Below, in pieces: positions 33,748-43,964 of a DNA stretch of 64,000 bases (position 1 is the first letter of the stretch; each line of letters begins with the position of its first letter). The position numbers and the translations under genes were made by a program. The notes below the pieces were generated by a model. The model saw nothing but the letters and a program-made list of their open reading frames with translations, made no database searches and was not told where the DNA came from. The stretch comes from Gnetum montanum (taxonomy: Eukaryota; Streptophyta; Gnetopsida; Gnetales; Gnetaceae). The stretch lies in NCBI GenBank assembly GCA_015680685.1, contig MNCI01004262.1, positions 1,108,171 to 1,172,170 on the forward strand, written 5' to 3'.

Positions 33748-33757
33748 CCTATAAAAA
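33748..33757 (+). promoter_or_regulatory. Internal TATA box upstream of tail frames
   Basis: CCTATAAAAA, with the same context (CAC/GAACCTATAAAAAG) as the LTR TATA boxes, lies between integrase and the 3' LTR. It is preceded by threefold 'gacaagtgga' type repeats (33590-33640). It sits about 70 bp upstream of a short ATG frame. This may be a subgenomic promoter. Confidence 0.4.
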
Positions 33758-33826
33758 GAGGGTTAAGTTGCAAAGGATTTCTTCATCTTTCAATTCAAGT
33801 TGAGTAGTGAAAGTTAGAGAGAGCTA

Positions 33827-33988
33827 ATGGAATTTGGGAGAGCAATGAGAAAGCCTTTTATTCCATATGTGATGGGATGTTTCCCTGAACATGTATTGAA
33901 GGCTTACTTAAAATCTAGATCTTGTGGAGCTCCAAAAGAGTGTCCTTTTATGGCTTGGTTGTCTGATGAATTTTCTTTTTCTCACTAG
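33827..33988 (+). CDS. Small frame after internal TATA box
   Basis: ATG at 33827 opens a 53-codon frame: MEFGRAMRKPFIPYVMGCF, then PEHVLKAYLKSR, and KECPFMAW. It ends in a stop within tttctcactag. That sequence also resembles an intron acceptor, so this could be a first exon joined to the following frame. Not recognised. It is the first ATG after the TATA box. Confidence 0.4.
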   Translation: MEFGRAMRKPFIPYVMGCFPEHVLKAYLKSRSCGAPKECPFMAWLSDEFSFSH

Positions 33989-34337
33989 GGGTTTGGAGAT
34001 AGAGTCCAATGTTTGGGGGCAATATCAAGATTGCACCAAAGAAAAGGAGAAAAGTGAAGAGCAACCAACCAATGAAGAGTCATGGAGATGGGAAGAAGCC
34101 TTTGTCTCCCAAGAGGAAGATGAAGAACCCAACGGAGAAGAATATAAGAGCTCATCTAAAAAAGAAAATGAGAAAAATGCTGAAGAGAAAGCTCCAGTAG
34201 ATCAAGGTGAGAGCTTCACCAAGCCAAAGAACAACAGAACAACCTTCATCACATCAGAAATTTCCTATGAAACAGTTAGAGAGATGAGGATTCCTACTAG
34301 GGTAACCCTCATAATTCAGTTTCCATCCCAAGAATAG
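33924..34337 (+). CDS. Acidic tail frame between integrase and 3' LTR
   Basis: An open frame of up to 137 codons without a convincing ATG. It is Glu/Lys-rich (EEAFVSQEEDEEPNGEE, KKENEKNAEEKAP) and ends ISYETVREMRIPTRV...FPSQE. The last 70 residues are homologous to the end of the Gag-protease frame at 8-1333. In that element the tail is fused to protease. The N-terminal hydrophobic run (LLWLGCLMNFLFL) might suggest an envelope-like signal, but there is no other support. Function unknown. Confidence 0.5.
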   Translation: MELQKSVLLWLGCLMNFLFLTRGLEIESNVWGQYQDCTKEKEKSEEQPTNEESWRWEEAFVSQEEDEEPNGEEYKSSSKKENEKNAEEKAPVDQGESFTKPKNNRTTFITSEISYETVREMRIPTRVTLIIQFPSQE

Positions 34338-34525
34338 TCCATGAAGGACTTGATAATGTACAGTTTGTTGTTTTTCCTAAGAAAGATGTTTTTATACCAT
34401 CAAACCTTATGTTTGATGAAAATTTTCCTCCAAAAAATATTTTTATTTAGTTGTAAAAATTCAATGAAAGTTTTAGTATGTTTCAGTTTTAAAAAATGAG
34501 GCTGCATAAATTTCTTTAACCTTTT

Positions 34526-34538
34526 AAGGGGGTAGAAA
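34526..34538 (+). promoter_or_regulatory. Polypurine tract of the complete family A element
   Basis: AAGGGGGTAGAAA abuts the 3' LTR, the same as at 1523-1535. Confidence 0.8.
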
Positions 34539-34865
34539 TGTTGGCACATTTGGCCATTCCATGGAACATTTGAACTTGAAATTTTAAAAGTGAACATGTA
34601 GCTTTAAGGTTATGGGTTGATTTTTTTTTGGAGAAGTAATCCACTTGTAAATAAAATGATTTTGAGGCCTTCTTTGGATATAGAATTTAAGTGCTAAATT
34701 ATTCCTTTGGATGGAGGTCAAGAGATAGTATAATAGCAAACAAGAATTGCATTATACACAAGAGAAAACTATCTAATTTCTAGAGGATTGTGAGAGGTAG
34801 AAGTTGTATCCTTAATAAATCTCAGATTTTCTTAACAAAACATTCAATCTTTCTGTTTCCTTCCC

Positions 34866-35525
34866 ATTTGATGATGGCAACACCAATACCAAAGCTGAAG
34901 GTAACGTTTCCAATAGATATAGCTTTAGCACATTTTCTGTGAAATGCACCTTTGGAGCCTTCACCTAAATCGAGGTTAGGAAGAGGCAAGAACCAATTGT
35001 GAAATAAGCATATCTCATCATCCATTTTGGCCGCAAAGGGATTTGGAAAATTGATCGATAATCTAGGATTGGTGCCGAGAAGTTGCAAAAATAGCAAATT
35101 AACGATGCAAGAACCATTGCTGACAACAAACAGCCTCCAAAAGGACTGCAACGCCGGCAAAGTGAACATGGCACTGGGCATAGGCTCATCCAAACCTTGG
35201 CCCTCTCACTAGGGCAACTTCTGTGGAATAAGCAGAGCCACCAGACAAATTTTCAGCAATGACATTGGCCTGTTGTTATTCATTCGAAAACCAAAGGCCC
35301 TATTTCTATACCATTTTTTGATAGCAAATCCAACGTAGGTGATGAAGGCATCGAAGAAGTCTCCGAAAATTCCACCAAGCATGCTATCAGGTGCTGGGCA
35401 GGGCTTCCCGCATGAGACCTTCCAATATTGGAGCTAGCATTGATGTATCCATCAACAATTCTTGGCCGTGAACATGCCATAGTTTTCAATGTTGAACACA
35501 TCAAGGCCATTATCACGGCATCCAA
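34866..35525 (-). pseudogene. Captured fragment resembling the N-terminal half of a CHX cation/proton exchanger
   Basis: Minus-strand frames, in two overlapping phases, read FTLPALQ..., SIFQIPLRPKWMMRYAYF.IGSCLFLTS, then KAISIGNVTFSFGIGVAI. These fit the first membrane segments of plant CHX antiporters (LG...FP.KS..V..T.A..GL..FLFLVG, then GKKA..IA.....PF.LGIG). Frame changes occur near 35000 and 35190. An N-terminal piece (MACSRPRIVDGYINASS) lies further upstream on the same strand. It is present only in the 3' LTR. It could be another multi-span transporter; CHX is the best match I can defend. Confidence 0.55.
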
Positions 35526-36030
35526 GATTCTACTTCTAAATTTTCCTCACCCTACTATGACCCCTTCCGTTCAGCTCCTCTATCGGTGCCTTTCCTCCTA
35601 GGAAAATGGAACACACAATGTAGATATGGATGCTGCATTTAGACCACATCCAAAGAAATTTTGGTAGCATGCCTGAAATAAATAACAAGAATAAATGTGA
35701 AATACTGACCTTTGGGATGGATCTTTTTTCTTTTTACAACTCGAACAGCCTGCAAAGTTAATTAAATAAATGAGAAAATAGCCAAACTGAAACCAATAAA
35801 TCAATTTTACATCCAGAGACCACTCGAAATGGTTTTAGTTTCTTCCCACTGCAGGATCACGGAGAAATTCCATCAATGGAATCACGGTCACACTCCTTCA
35901 ATATTCTGGTGCTTATCGCCGTTCTGCAGAATTTTTATGAAGCGATAAATGAAGGTTGATCAAAATCTTAATTATTCCAGACTGAGACAATGCGAATTAT
36001 AAGCATGCAGAAATTATAAGGGAAGCCATT

Positions 36031-36279
36031 CTATGTATCCAAGGCTGATGAAAGCAAGTAGACAGAAAAGCAAGCAGCAAGGTTGAAAGAAGTCATAATG
36101 GCTATCAGTCGAACCAAAGAAATTCTGGCCTGTTCTTCCAGAACCGCATGTTCAACAATGGAACAACACACGGCAAGATTGCCAATTGTGGTGGTAGGGC
36201 CTTCTTTCATAGTGGCAGTTCTAGTAGGGCAAGATAATTTGAAACTATTTTTTGGCAGTTCCAGGCCTAGTGCCTTCAC
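36031..36279 (-). pseudogene. Captured CHX-like fragment, later transmembrane segment
   Basis: The minus-strand frame MKALGLELPKNSFKLSCPTR...TTTIGNLAVCCSIVEHAV...RLIAIM resembles the CHX segment after the FPVLARIL motif. Both LTRs carry it. On the minus strand it precedes the N-terminal piece, so the order is permuted relative to the protein, as in the XDH case. Confidence 0.45.
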
Positions 36280-37989
36280 ATTCGGCCTTCACATTCGGAG
36301 ACATTCTAATGGCGCCAAGAAGCTAGTAGCAAATTTTACACATTTAAAATACAAATTCACAAAGGTTGACCTTATTTTAACTCATACAGCCACCTCAACC
36401 AACATTATATTAAGTGTATACAAAATTCCTTTTTACTATCACTCATTTATAAAATTACTAGGGCTTCATTAATTTTTAACATTTAAAACTTAAAAATTCT
36501 AAACACATAAAAATAAAAATAAAAAATAATGGTATGGAGCTCTAGGATTTATTTTTAAAAATATTATTATTACTTATGAAAGCAATATTTGTAAAGACAC
36601 ATGCCAATATGAGCATGATCTTCTCCTAACATTCCTAACTTGTTGGGCAAGTAATTAACCTCCTTACTTGGGAGAAAAGTTAGCTAAGATATTTTGGAAT
36701 GTAACTACCTTATGAACCTTATAAAAAGGCTTCAGGGGTAAGAATGAAAAAAAAAACACACACACACACACTTGGGATCACACACTTGAGCTCTCACAAG
36801 GGAGGCACTTGGAACTACTAGCTCTCACTTGGAGACACACTTTGGGTCTTGAGAAGAGCATTATAAAGAAGAAATTGTGAAAGATTGCTTGTAAGATGAC
36901 CGGCTAAAGAAACGATTTCAGCCTCTTTGTCATAGTCCTATGAGTTATGCTTATTATTTTTTATTTTGTTTAATTTGTTTAGCTAGTGGTTTAGATAGTA
37001 TCATCCTTGGCAAGTAATTTTGGGATTTTTAGATTGCTCTTATTGTTCTTGTTGTACGATTGAAAATTTCTATTAAATTTTTGCCATAGAACCACTTGTG
37101 TTTGAAACCCTTAAGAGCATTTTAGTAGTAAATTTGGTTATTGTGCAATGTATAAGAATTGCTATTGAGATCATTGTAAGATAACCTCTGCTTGTAGTCA
37201 AGCCATTGATCGATTCAATAGTAAGAGGGTTCAGAAAATCTTTGGTATTTTGATGGGACCAGAATAGATTCTTTTTATCTTTAAAGTGAATCTCCGTGGT
37301 ATTCCAATCAGAAATTGTCAAGTCTTTTGAAGGTTCTGTTGAATGAAATTGTTGACATCTATTATCTAGCCAAAATGGAGTCTCGTACGTGATAGTTTAC
37401 GCAGTAATTTTTGGTAGCATAGTAGGATTGTCTTGAAAAAATTGCTTATTTGAGCCTTGGAAGTTTGAACAATTCATAGATATTGAATTTGGGATAGCTT
37501 TATTGCGAAGTGTTTACTCATATCATTTTACCTTATTTAAATATTTGAAGTCTTGCTTTCTTTTCTATCTATTTCCATTGAATCTTGCTCTATTTCTAGT
37601 TTTCTTGAGGAACTATCTTTTTCTCTGGGGAAAATTAGAAGTAGATTCATTAAGTTGTGCTTAAATGTTTTTGCAAAATTTTATTTGTTACAAGTAGGTA
37701 TTATAAGGACCATGTAGACTAGGCAATTGAACAAAATAGGAACGCTCAAAAACTCACAGTACTTGGCAAAGTTGGTTGAATCTCTTTAAGATAAGTCATT
37801 TGTAGTTTACACACAATGCAATCGTTTTATTTTTCACAACCACATGCCGCAATAGTACACACACATACTCACATTAACTACTGAGTCTATTTGGAGGTAT
37901 CTAGGCCTTGGTATTGCCAAAGACTAGCAAGCACCTAAATCCTGTTCGAGGACACTCGTTGATGGTCACGTCCCAAACGGTCACCAACA

Positions 37990-37994
37990 CAAAG
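37990..37994 (+). repeat. Target site duplication (right), CAAAG
   Basis: An exact copy of 25991-25995. It marks the end of the element inserted in the T2 opposite-strand gene. Confidence 0.92.
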
Positions 37995-38275
37995 GTTTGA
38001 TCCTTGGTGTCTACCCACCAATTTTGTATCATCTGACCACCTTCTTCTTGTAGATAAGGTTAAATTATTTAGTCTATTTATCAAATCCCCCTTTTAACTA
38101 TTCATACATAACAACTCTAATCTAGGGGGCCTTGGTAAATACATCTAAGGAAATTTGAGCCACCATCAAAGTTTGATCATTGGTAATCAAGCCTTGATCA
38201 TTGATCTTGTACTTACTAGAAGTTCATAAAATCAACAAGTAGATGGTATAAAAACACTCTAACAACCATGTTTAC

Positions 38276-38700
38276 CTCTATAGATGGTATATGGTTCCTA
38301 TCAAGTTTTGAAATAATGTGTAGACTCTTTGCACCACCATTAGAGTATTGTCAACATTATACTGATGGTACTCTAGCATAGTAAAGATATCTGAAAGGTA
38401 GCATGTGCCAATGAGGTCTATTTCTTCCCCTACATCTTGAGGAAATGGATTGTTGATGATGAACCTAGTGATCTCCACTATCATATTGGCCACATCTATA
38501 GATCAGTGTGACCACAGCATCACACTAAAGTTCTAAAAAATGTAGGCTAGGAATTCACTTGCCCCTAGATGGAACCAAAGAGAGCCACTCTCCAAGGACA
38601 TTTCAAGAATAAGGGGTGTTTGCCTTGGGATGGCTAATGAAACACAAGACACCCACTAACTCAACTACAATGAGTATGGGCTTCAACAGGATCCTACATG
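38276..38700 (-). pseudogene. Upstream exon of the opposite-strand T2 gene
   Basis: Minus strand: EMSLESGSLWFHLGASEFLAYIF and, after stops, MANMIVEITRFIINNPFPQD, then YLSDIFTMLEYHQYNVDNTL. It ends at a donor-like TAGAG|GTAAAC at 38276/38275. The strand agrees with the exon at 24781-25823, which lay about 0.5 kb away before the family A insertion. Protein family unknown. Confidence 0.5.
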
Positions 38701-40030
38701 GGGAAACAAAAATATCGCAATAGCATAGGATTTCTTGCCAAATTTGTAAAACATCATAGTTAGGGTGAAATTAGCCTCTATAAAAAAACTCTAAGGTGTT
38801 CATTCAAATTTACTCAAGAATTCTACAATAATATAGTTACAACCCTTGTAGCCATTATGCCTTATAGCCAAAATATCATGCCTTAGTCCAAAACCATGTT
38901 GACATAAAAATAGCCTTAAAACTTAGAAAATAACTTGCCAAAAATAGTAAAATATTTTTATTTCTTATAAAACTAACCTTAGAGCATAATTAACATCTTT
39001 TTCAATCCCCAGGGGCATGAGATGTTAATGAGAAAAAATTTCTAAGCATGTCTACATTGCTCGTCCCTAAGAGGTACATTGTTACAACCAAGAAAAAAAA
39101 CCTCTATGCATGCAATCATATGGGGAAATTTATGAAAAATTAACCATAGCTCTAAATTTAATAATTCCACCACCGTTGGAATTCTGAAATCATGGTCTAC
39201 ATAGCCATGACTAGAGACCTTGAAAATTTATATAGGATTTCTCTAAAAATATAGTAAACCAAGCAATAACTTAAGTATCAATGAAAAAGCCCCAAATCGT
39301 GCAACTATAGGAAAAATTTATTAAGAAAATCATTTAAACTCTCATTTTAGTGATTCCACTATAAAAATAATCATAAAATCATGAGATTTTTAACCATAAC
39401 CAACATAGTAAAAAAATTAGAAATATTTTAACAAAAAGCATGAAAAATAAGCAATAACCTAGCCATACTCTAAAAACCATTTTTTCACAAGTTTAATGAA
39501 AAATTTGTTAAAAATTCATTTTAAATCCAAATAAAGTGATTCTACTTCCATTGGAAATATCAAGTCATAAAATACATAGCCATAACCAAAAAGATAGCCA
39601 AAACATTTACTATTTACTTAGAAAAAATTCATGCTTTTACATGAAATTTTGAAAGCTGGCATAAAAGGCCTAATCACACAACCTCACTAAAATAGCCATA
39701 ACTTTGTCATTAAAAATCCAAACTAAATGGGACCATAGCCAACAGAAAGCTTAAACAAAGATCTATAAACCCAAAACCTTATATTATAGCCATACTAAGT
39801 TATTTTCTTGATAAAAAATTTATAACATCACTTACTTTTTTTCTATCAAAATCATCAAAAAAACACATAAAAATTCATAAAACTTAATTTTGTTTCATCA
39901 TGAATTAAAGCAAAAAAAACCATGCAACCTTAAACCCATGTAAGAAAATCGAAAATAAGGGATGGAATTTTGTCAAAATTTAATTTTGACAAGTCTTAAT
40001 GTCTAGATCTAATAAAAATGGCCGCATCAT
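38701..40030 (-). other. Intron-like AT-rich part of the opposite-strand T2 gene
   Basis: No frames. It matches the inverted T3 stretch 53160-54480, including ttttgtcaaaatttaattttgac at 39970-39995 and the recurring 'tttatagaggctaatttcacc'. Both copies are AT-rich with T-runs on the minus strand, as expected of a plant intron. Confidence 0.5.
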
Positions 40031-40224
40031 CTAATTAATAGAAAGGGCACATAAAAAGAAATTTCATTTTATTACCAAACATAATATTAAGGAAACCCAC
40101 TTTGAATGGATCTTTGATCCTGAATCTTCAACAATCCCATATAACCCACATGAGGACATGTGTCCATCTAATCCTTCCAATCCAGATTCTTTTTTCCACT
40201 GGCCTGGGGGAATTCTAGGATTTT

Positions 40225-40737
40225 TTGACTCAATTATCTAATGCCTCTTACCCTAAACAATCACATTTTGACTCCTCTAATAGTGATGTATATTATTGCA
40301 ACATGAATAGAGCATCTACCTCCAAACCTAGACATCTACAACAAATAGACCAGGTACAAACTCAATTAGATATAGTAGAAGTAGAATTAAGTAGATTAAA
40401 AACTAAGTTAAAGAAAATGCCATTATATGAATTAATGAAATACATAACCTTAGATAAATAGGTAAAAGAAAAATGATTAGAGGTCAAAGCTCTTAAAAAA
40501 TATTTAAAAGAAATAAAACCATCACAAGATAGCCAACCTGAGGTCCCTGATACAGAGCATGTGGAAACATTAGAGGAATGGCTAAAAGAAGAAGAGAAAG
40601 AACTTCAACCTAAACAAAAGGACAATAGGCTTCAATTATCATTATTAAGGCAAGCTAGAATTCAACAATTACAAACATTTATGGATATGGCCCAAAAAGA
40701 AATAGATAAAATCCAAGAAGAAGAAGCAAAGGAATAA
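40225..40737 (+). pseudogene. Caulimovirid coiled-coil-like frame
   Basis: An open 78-codon frame is followed by stops and a continuing Lys/Glu/Gln-rich stretch (DIVEVELSRLKTKLKK, LEEWLKEEEKEL, MAQKEIDKIQEEE). Leucine/isoleucine spacing suggests coiled coils. It precedes the protease, where caulimovirids carry structural proteins. No CCHC motif is seen. Confidence 0.5.
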
Positions 40738-40820
40738 CAATTGGCCTATTTAGAAGAATCCTCACAAATCAATACCATAAGGATAAATAAATAAAAAGAA
40801 AGTCAAGTAAAAACACCCCT

Positions 40821-41220
40821 TTGCACTTTTTGGATCAAATTATCTGGTTCAAACCTTATCCTATAGATGCCCTAATTGATTCAGGTGTTGAAGTAAGTCT
40901 AGCCAAAGAATTCATTATCCCTTCTATCCTATGGAAAGAAAGATCAAAGTTTATTGTAAGTTTTAATAAAATTGATAAGCCTATTTCAAAAATTTTTAAT
41001 CTTCCTCTTTTAATGCTTGATAAATCTATCATGCATTTTCAAGTACATGCAATTCACTTTCTTATGATATGGTTATAGGTGTTGATAATTTAGCATTATT
41101 AGAACCTTATACTATAAGCCATGATAAGATATATTTAGGCTTATATGAATTCCCTAGAATTTATTATCCTATCAATAGGTTTGAAACAAAATAAAAACTA
41201 CCAAAAACACAATGGATAGT
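40821..41220 (+). pseudogene. Caulimovirid protease
   Basis: ALIDSGVEVSLAKEFIIP is a retropepsin active site of caulimovirid type (DSG/DTGAS..A..FVIP). After a frameshift the next frame carries the stretch leading to RT. Truncated by stops near 41078 and 41190. Confidence 0.7.
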
Positions 41221-41379
41221 TAATCAAGTCGAAAATAGAAACTATTATCTATAGCTAATGATGATGCAATGGATTTTTGCCATAAAAAGGAACATTGGTG
41301 CCATATTGAACTCTTAGATGGTATAACACCTTCAACCAAAGCCCATCATATAGGGATTTCCTAAGAATTAAAAGAAGAA

Positions 41380-42607
41380 TGTGCATAGGAGATAAATAAA
41401 CTATTAGAAAAAGGACTAATTCAAACAAGTACAAGCATGTTCTCTTGCACAACCTTTTATGTTAATAAATGTGCTAAATTAGTATGAGGAAAGAAAAGAT
41501 TAGTAGTTAACTACAAACCACTAAATGCTATCCTAAAATCGGTTTAACACCCAATTCCAAGCAAAGATGATCTCTTCCAATGACTACAATGGACATATAT
41601 ATATTCTAATTTGATTTAAAATCTAGCTTTTGGCAAATACAGGTGTATCCTAAGATAGATGGAAAATAGCCTTCGTAGTTCCACAAGGACTCTATGAATG
41701 GACTATCTTACCAATTGATATAAAAATGGCACCATCTATTTTCCAAAGTCATATGGATGCTATATTTAAAAATTATCCATTTATTCTTGTTTATATAGAT
41801 GATATATTAGTAATGTCTAAATCTACCATAGATCATCTTCAACACCTAGAACAATTCTTTCAACTTGTAGATCAAAACAACTTAGTATTATCTCCTTCTG
41901 AGAAAAAAATGCAAATAGTTGTTGATGAAGTCAATTTTCTAGGAGTAGTCATTAAAAATGGGCAAATTACATTACAAGAACACATCCTCAAAGATATTTC
42001 TAAATTCCTAGATGTGATAAAAGATAAGACCTAGTTACAATGCTTTTTAGGTTACCTAAATTATCTCTCTGGCTTTTACAAAGATTTGGTTAGGGATAGA
42101 AAACTCCAAAATGAGAAACTACCTCAACATGCAAGGTCTTGGATCACTCAACACACAACAGCTATCCAAAGATTGAAATATCAATGCAAAAAATTGCCAT
42201 ACTTAAGACTACCAACAACAGGCATATTGATCTTGGAAACAGATGCTTCTAAAGAATTCTAGGGAGCTGTGTTAAAAGAAGATCTCTAAGGTGTCACATA
42301 CGTCTGTAGATACGCAAGCGGAAAATTCAATCCTACTAAGAAAAATTATCATTCCACACATAAATAATTATTAGCCATTGTACGTGGAATTGAAAAATCT
42401 AGGTTGTTCTTACAAGAAAAAAAATTCATCATTTGGTCTGATCTAAAACATTTTGACAAATATTTATAGACCAAACATCTAAATAAAGTTTCCCACACTA
42501 GGTTGAAAAGATGGTCTCTATATTTATCTATTTTTTCTTATAAAATGTAGTGTGTTAGTGGTAAAGATAATAATTTAGCTGACTATTTAATCTATGAATT
42601 TCAGTAC
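41380..42607 (+). pseudogene. Caulimovirid reverse transcriptase and RNase H
   Basis: RLVVNYKPLNAIL (41500), GLYEWTILP (41690), APSIFQSHMDAIF (41730), and YIDD at 41792-41803 identify RT. FLGVVIKNGQI..LQEHI and FLGYLNYLSGF are its thumb. RNase H has ETDASK (42238), YASGKFNPTKKNYHSTHK and LADYL at the end. These are typical of Caulimoviridae (ETDAS, SGxF..E.NY). Stops and frameshifts at 42033, 42260 and 42367 disable it. Confidence 0.85.
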
Positions 42608-43497
42608 TAATGTTTGTTTTTGTGTAGAATTATTCTTGAATGAAGGATGGAAACTTCATTCAAGCCAAAGAGTTCTTTCTTTTCCTTATACTCATTTATA
42701 TCTCTCCCATTCTCAAATCACACATATTTACAATAATTATTATAATGATTGGAATTATTATGCTAATACCTCATATGAACAAAACCTGCCTCCTCACATC
42801 TCCTATACATATTATAGTCATCCCAATACTAGGTTAGAAGACATCTATCCTCCTATCCATACAAAAACTAGTATCCATGTCATCTAGTTTATAAATGAAT
42901 GTCATATTTTTGATAATATTCTACATTGACCTCGATATAAACCATTTGACTACCATTTTTATAATATTGATCTTAACCTACCATTAGATCTCCCTAATAA
43001 TGATCATCCTTTTTGGAAATGGTGGTCTTTATATCATCACAAACCTAAACATTATCCAGATCACTATGATCCTACCACCATCAGAAGACTACATGCTTCA
43101 CCACATGGATATTTTCATTATTTCACATGTTTAGATACAATGGTTTATTTTGCATTCAAAACCACAAGTCCATCTTACTTCCTGATAACCAGTCTCAGTC
43201 AACAGATAGATTGGCATCATCCATGGTAGCTAGCTTGGTACCAGGATATCCTAATGGCTATAGCTACTAACATTATTACACATTTCCAACAAAATCATAT
43301 CTATCCATCCATGATAGAACCATATAATTATGACACATCATTTCAACATCTCTTCCAAGAAGGTGGAATTTGGCATGTAAAGTGGCATGAAACCACTTTG
43401 TAGTACAGGTGGTGTGTTGTCTCCTCTTCCAATGGTCCAGATGAAGGCACAGATCCTGAAGAGGAAGAATTTGATGACAATAGTAGTAGCAGTTAAA
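42594..43497 (+). pseudogene. Caulimovirid downstream frame with acidic C-terminus
   Basis: It follows RNase H. The text is Tyr/His/Pro-rich (NNYYNDWNYYANTSYEQ, WWSLYHHKPKHYPDHYD) and ends in EEEEFDDNSSSS and a stop. It has few internal stops over 300 codons. The position after RT suggests a transactivator-type or other 3' frame, but no motif confirms that. Confidence 0.5.
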
Positions 43498-43633
43498 TTT
43501 TAACCATCCTAATATGCCCATATGTAAAAGTATATAGTAAAAAGTGAACAGTAAAAGTAGATGCATATCGTAATAGTAAGATATGCTCCACTTCTTCCTT
43601 ATCTATTCCTCCTCCTTTTTCCTCTCTTTCCCC

Positions 43634-43643
43634 TCTATAAAAA
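43634..43643 (+). promoter_or_regulatory. TATA box of the caulimovirid promoter
   Basis: TCTATAAAAA lies in a CCCTCTATAAAAAGGG context about 140 bp after the last frame. A leader with two near-repeats of 'aaagcattcctnct' (43778, 43856) follows. Caulimovirid pregenomic promoters have this placement. Confidence 0.5.
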
Positions 43644-43964
43644 GGGTTGAGTCCTAATGACCAAGCATCAGGAGTTATCCAAGCAATAAGCTAGTAGGAG
43701 TAAGTTTGTGAGTGTGTAAAGAGTAAGAAGTTTATAAGCTGGGTAGAAAAATCTTAGAAAGCTACTCTATGTGCTTCTAAAAGCATTCCTACTCATGCAA
43801 TCTATATGCAAGTAGTAAGTAAAGAAATCTAAAAGAGCTGTGCAGTGAACCTTTGAAAGCATTCCTGCTTAAGAGTCCTATATGGTAATAGAGAAATCTC
43901 TTCCCTCCATGTTGCTTCATCCTTGCAACGCCAATGCTGAGGAAGCTAGAAAATCTATAGGGAT

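Larger units (their letters stand above)
34539..37989 (+). repeat. 3' LTR (3451 bp) of the complete family A element
   Basis: It starts TGTTGGCACATTTGGCC, ends GGTCACCAACA, and is followed by the TSD CAAAG (37990-37994). Apart from an extra segment at 34866-35783 it is collinear with the 5' LTR. TATA box near 36719, with a (CA)n run at about 36755-36772. Confidence 0.92.
40040..43964 (+). mobile_element. Endogenous caulimovirid (pararetrovirus) fragment
   Basis: It contains, in order, a coiled-coil-rich frame, protease, RT, RNase H, a downstream frame with an acidic end, and a TATA-bearing region, all plus strand. RT and RNase H text follows Caulimoviridae rather than Ty3/gypsy, and there is no integrase. 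No movement protein or coat zinc finger is visible, so it is partial. It is bordered on the left by T2 intron sequence and on the right by the T3 LTR end at 43965. Stops and frameshifts make it non-functional. Confidence 0.85.

Noticed and set aside
33924-34337. Envelope-like gene after integrase
   Set aside because: Only a short hydrophobic N-terminus supports this. There is no ATG, no cleavage site, no C-terminal membrane span, and the acidic remainder is shared with a Gag-protease fusion.
34822-35193. 123-codon minus-strand frame as a functional gene
   Set aside because: It lies inside an LTR U3, needs frame changes to match a transporter, and has no complete domain. Treated as a captured fragment.
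42640-42837. Hydrophobic 65-codon frame as a membrane protein of the caulimovirid
   Set aside because: It overlaps a longer frame in another phase with better continuity to the acidic C-terminus. Hydrophobicity comes from reading AT-rich codons out of phase.
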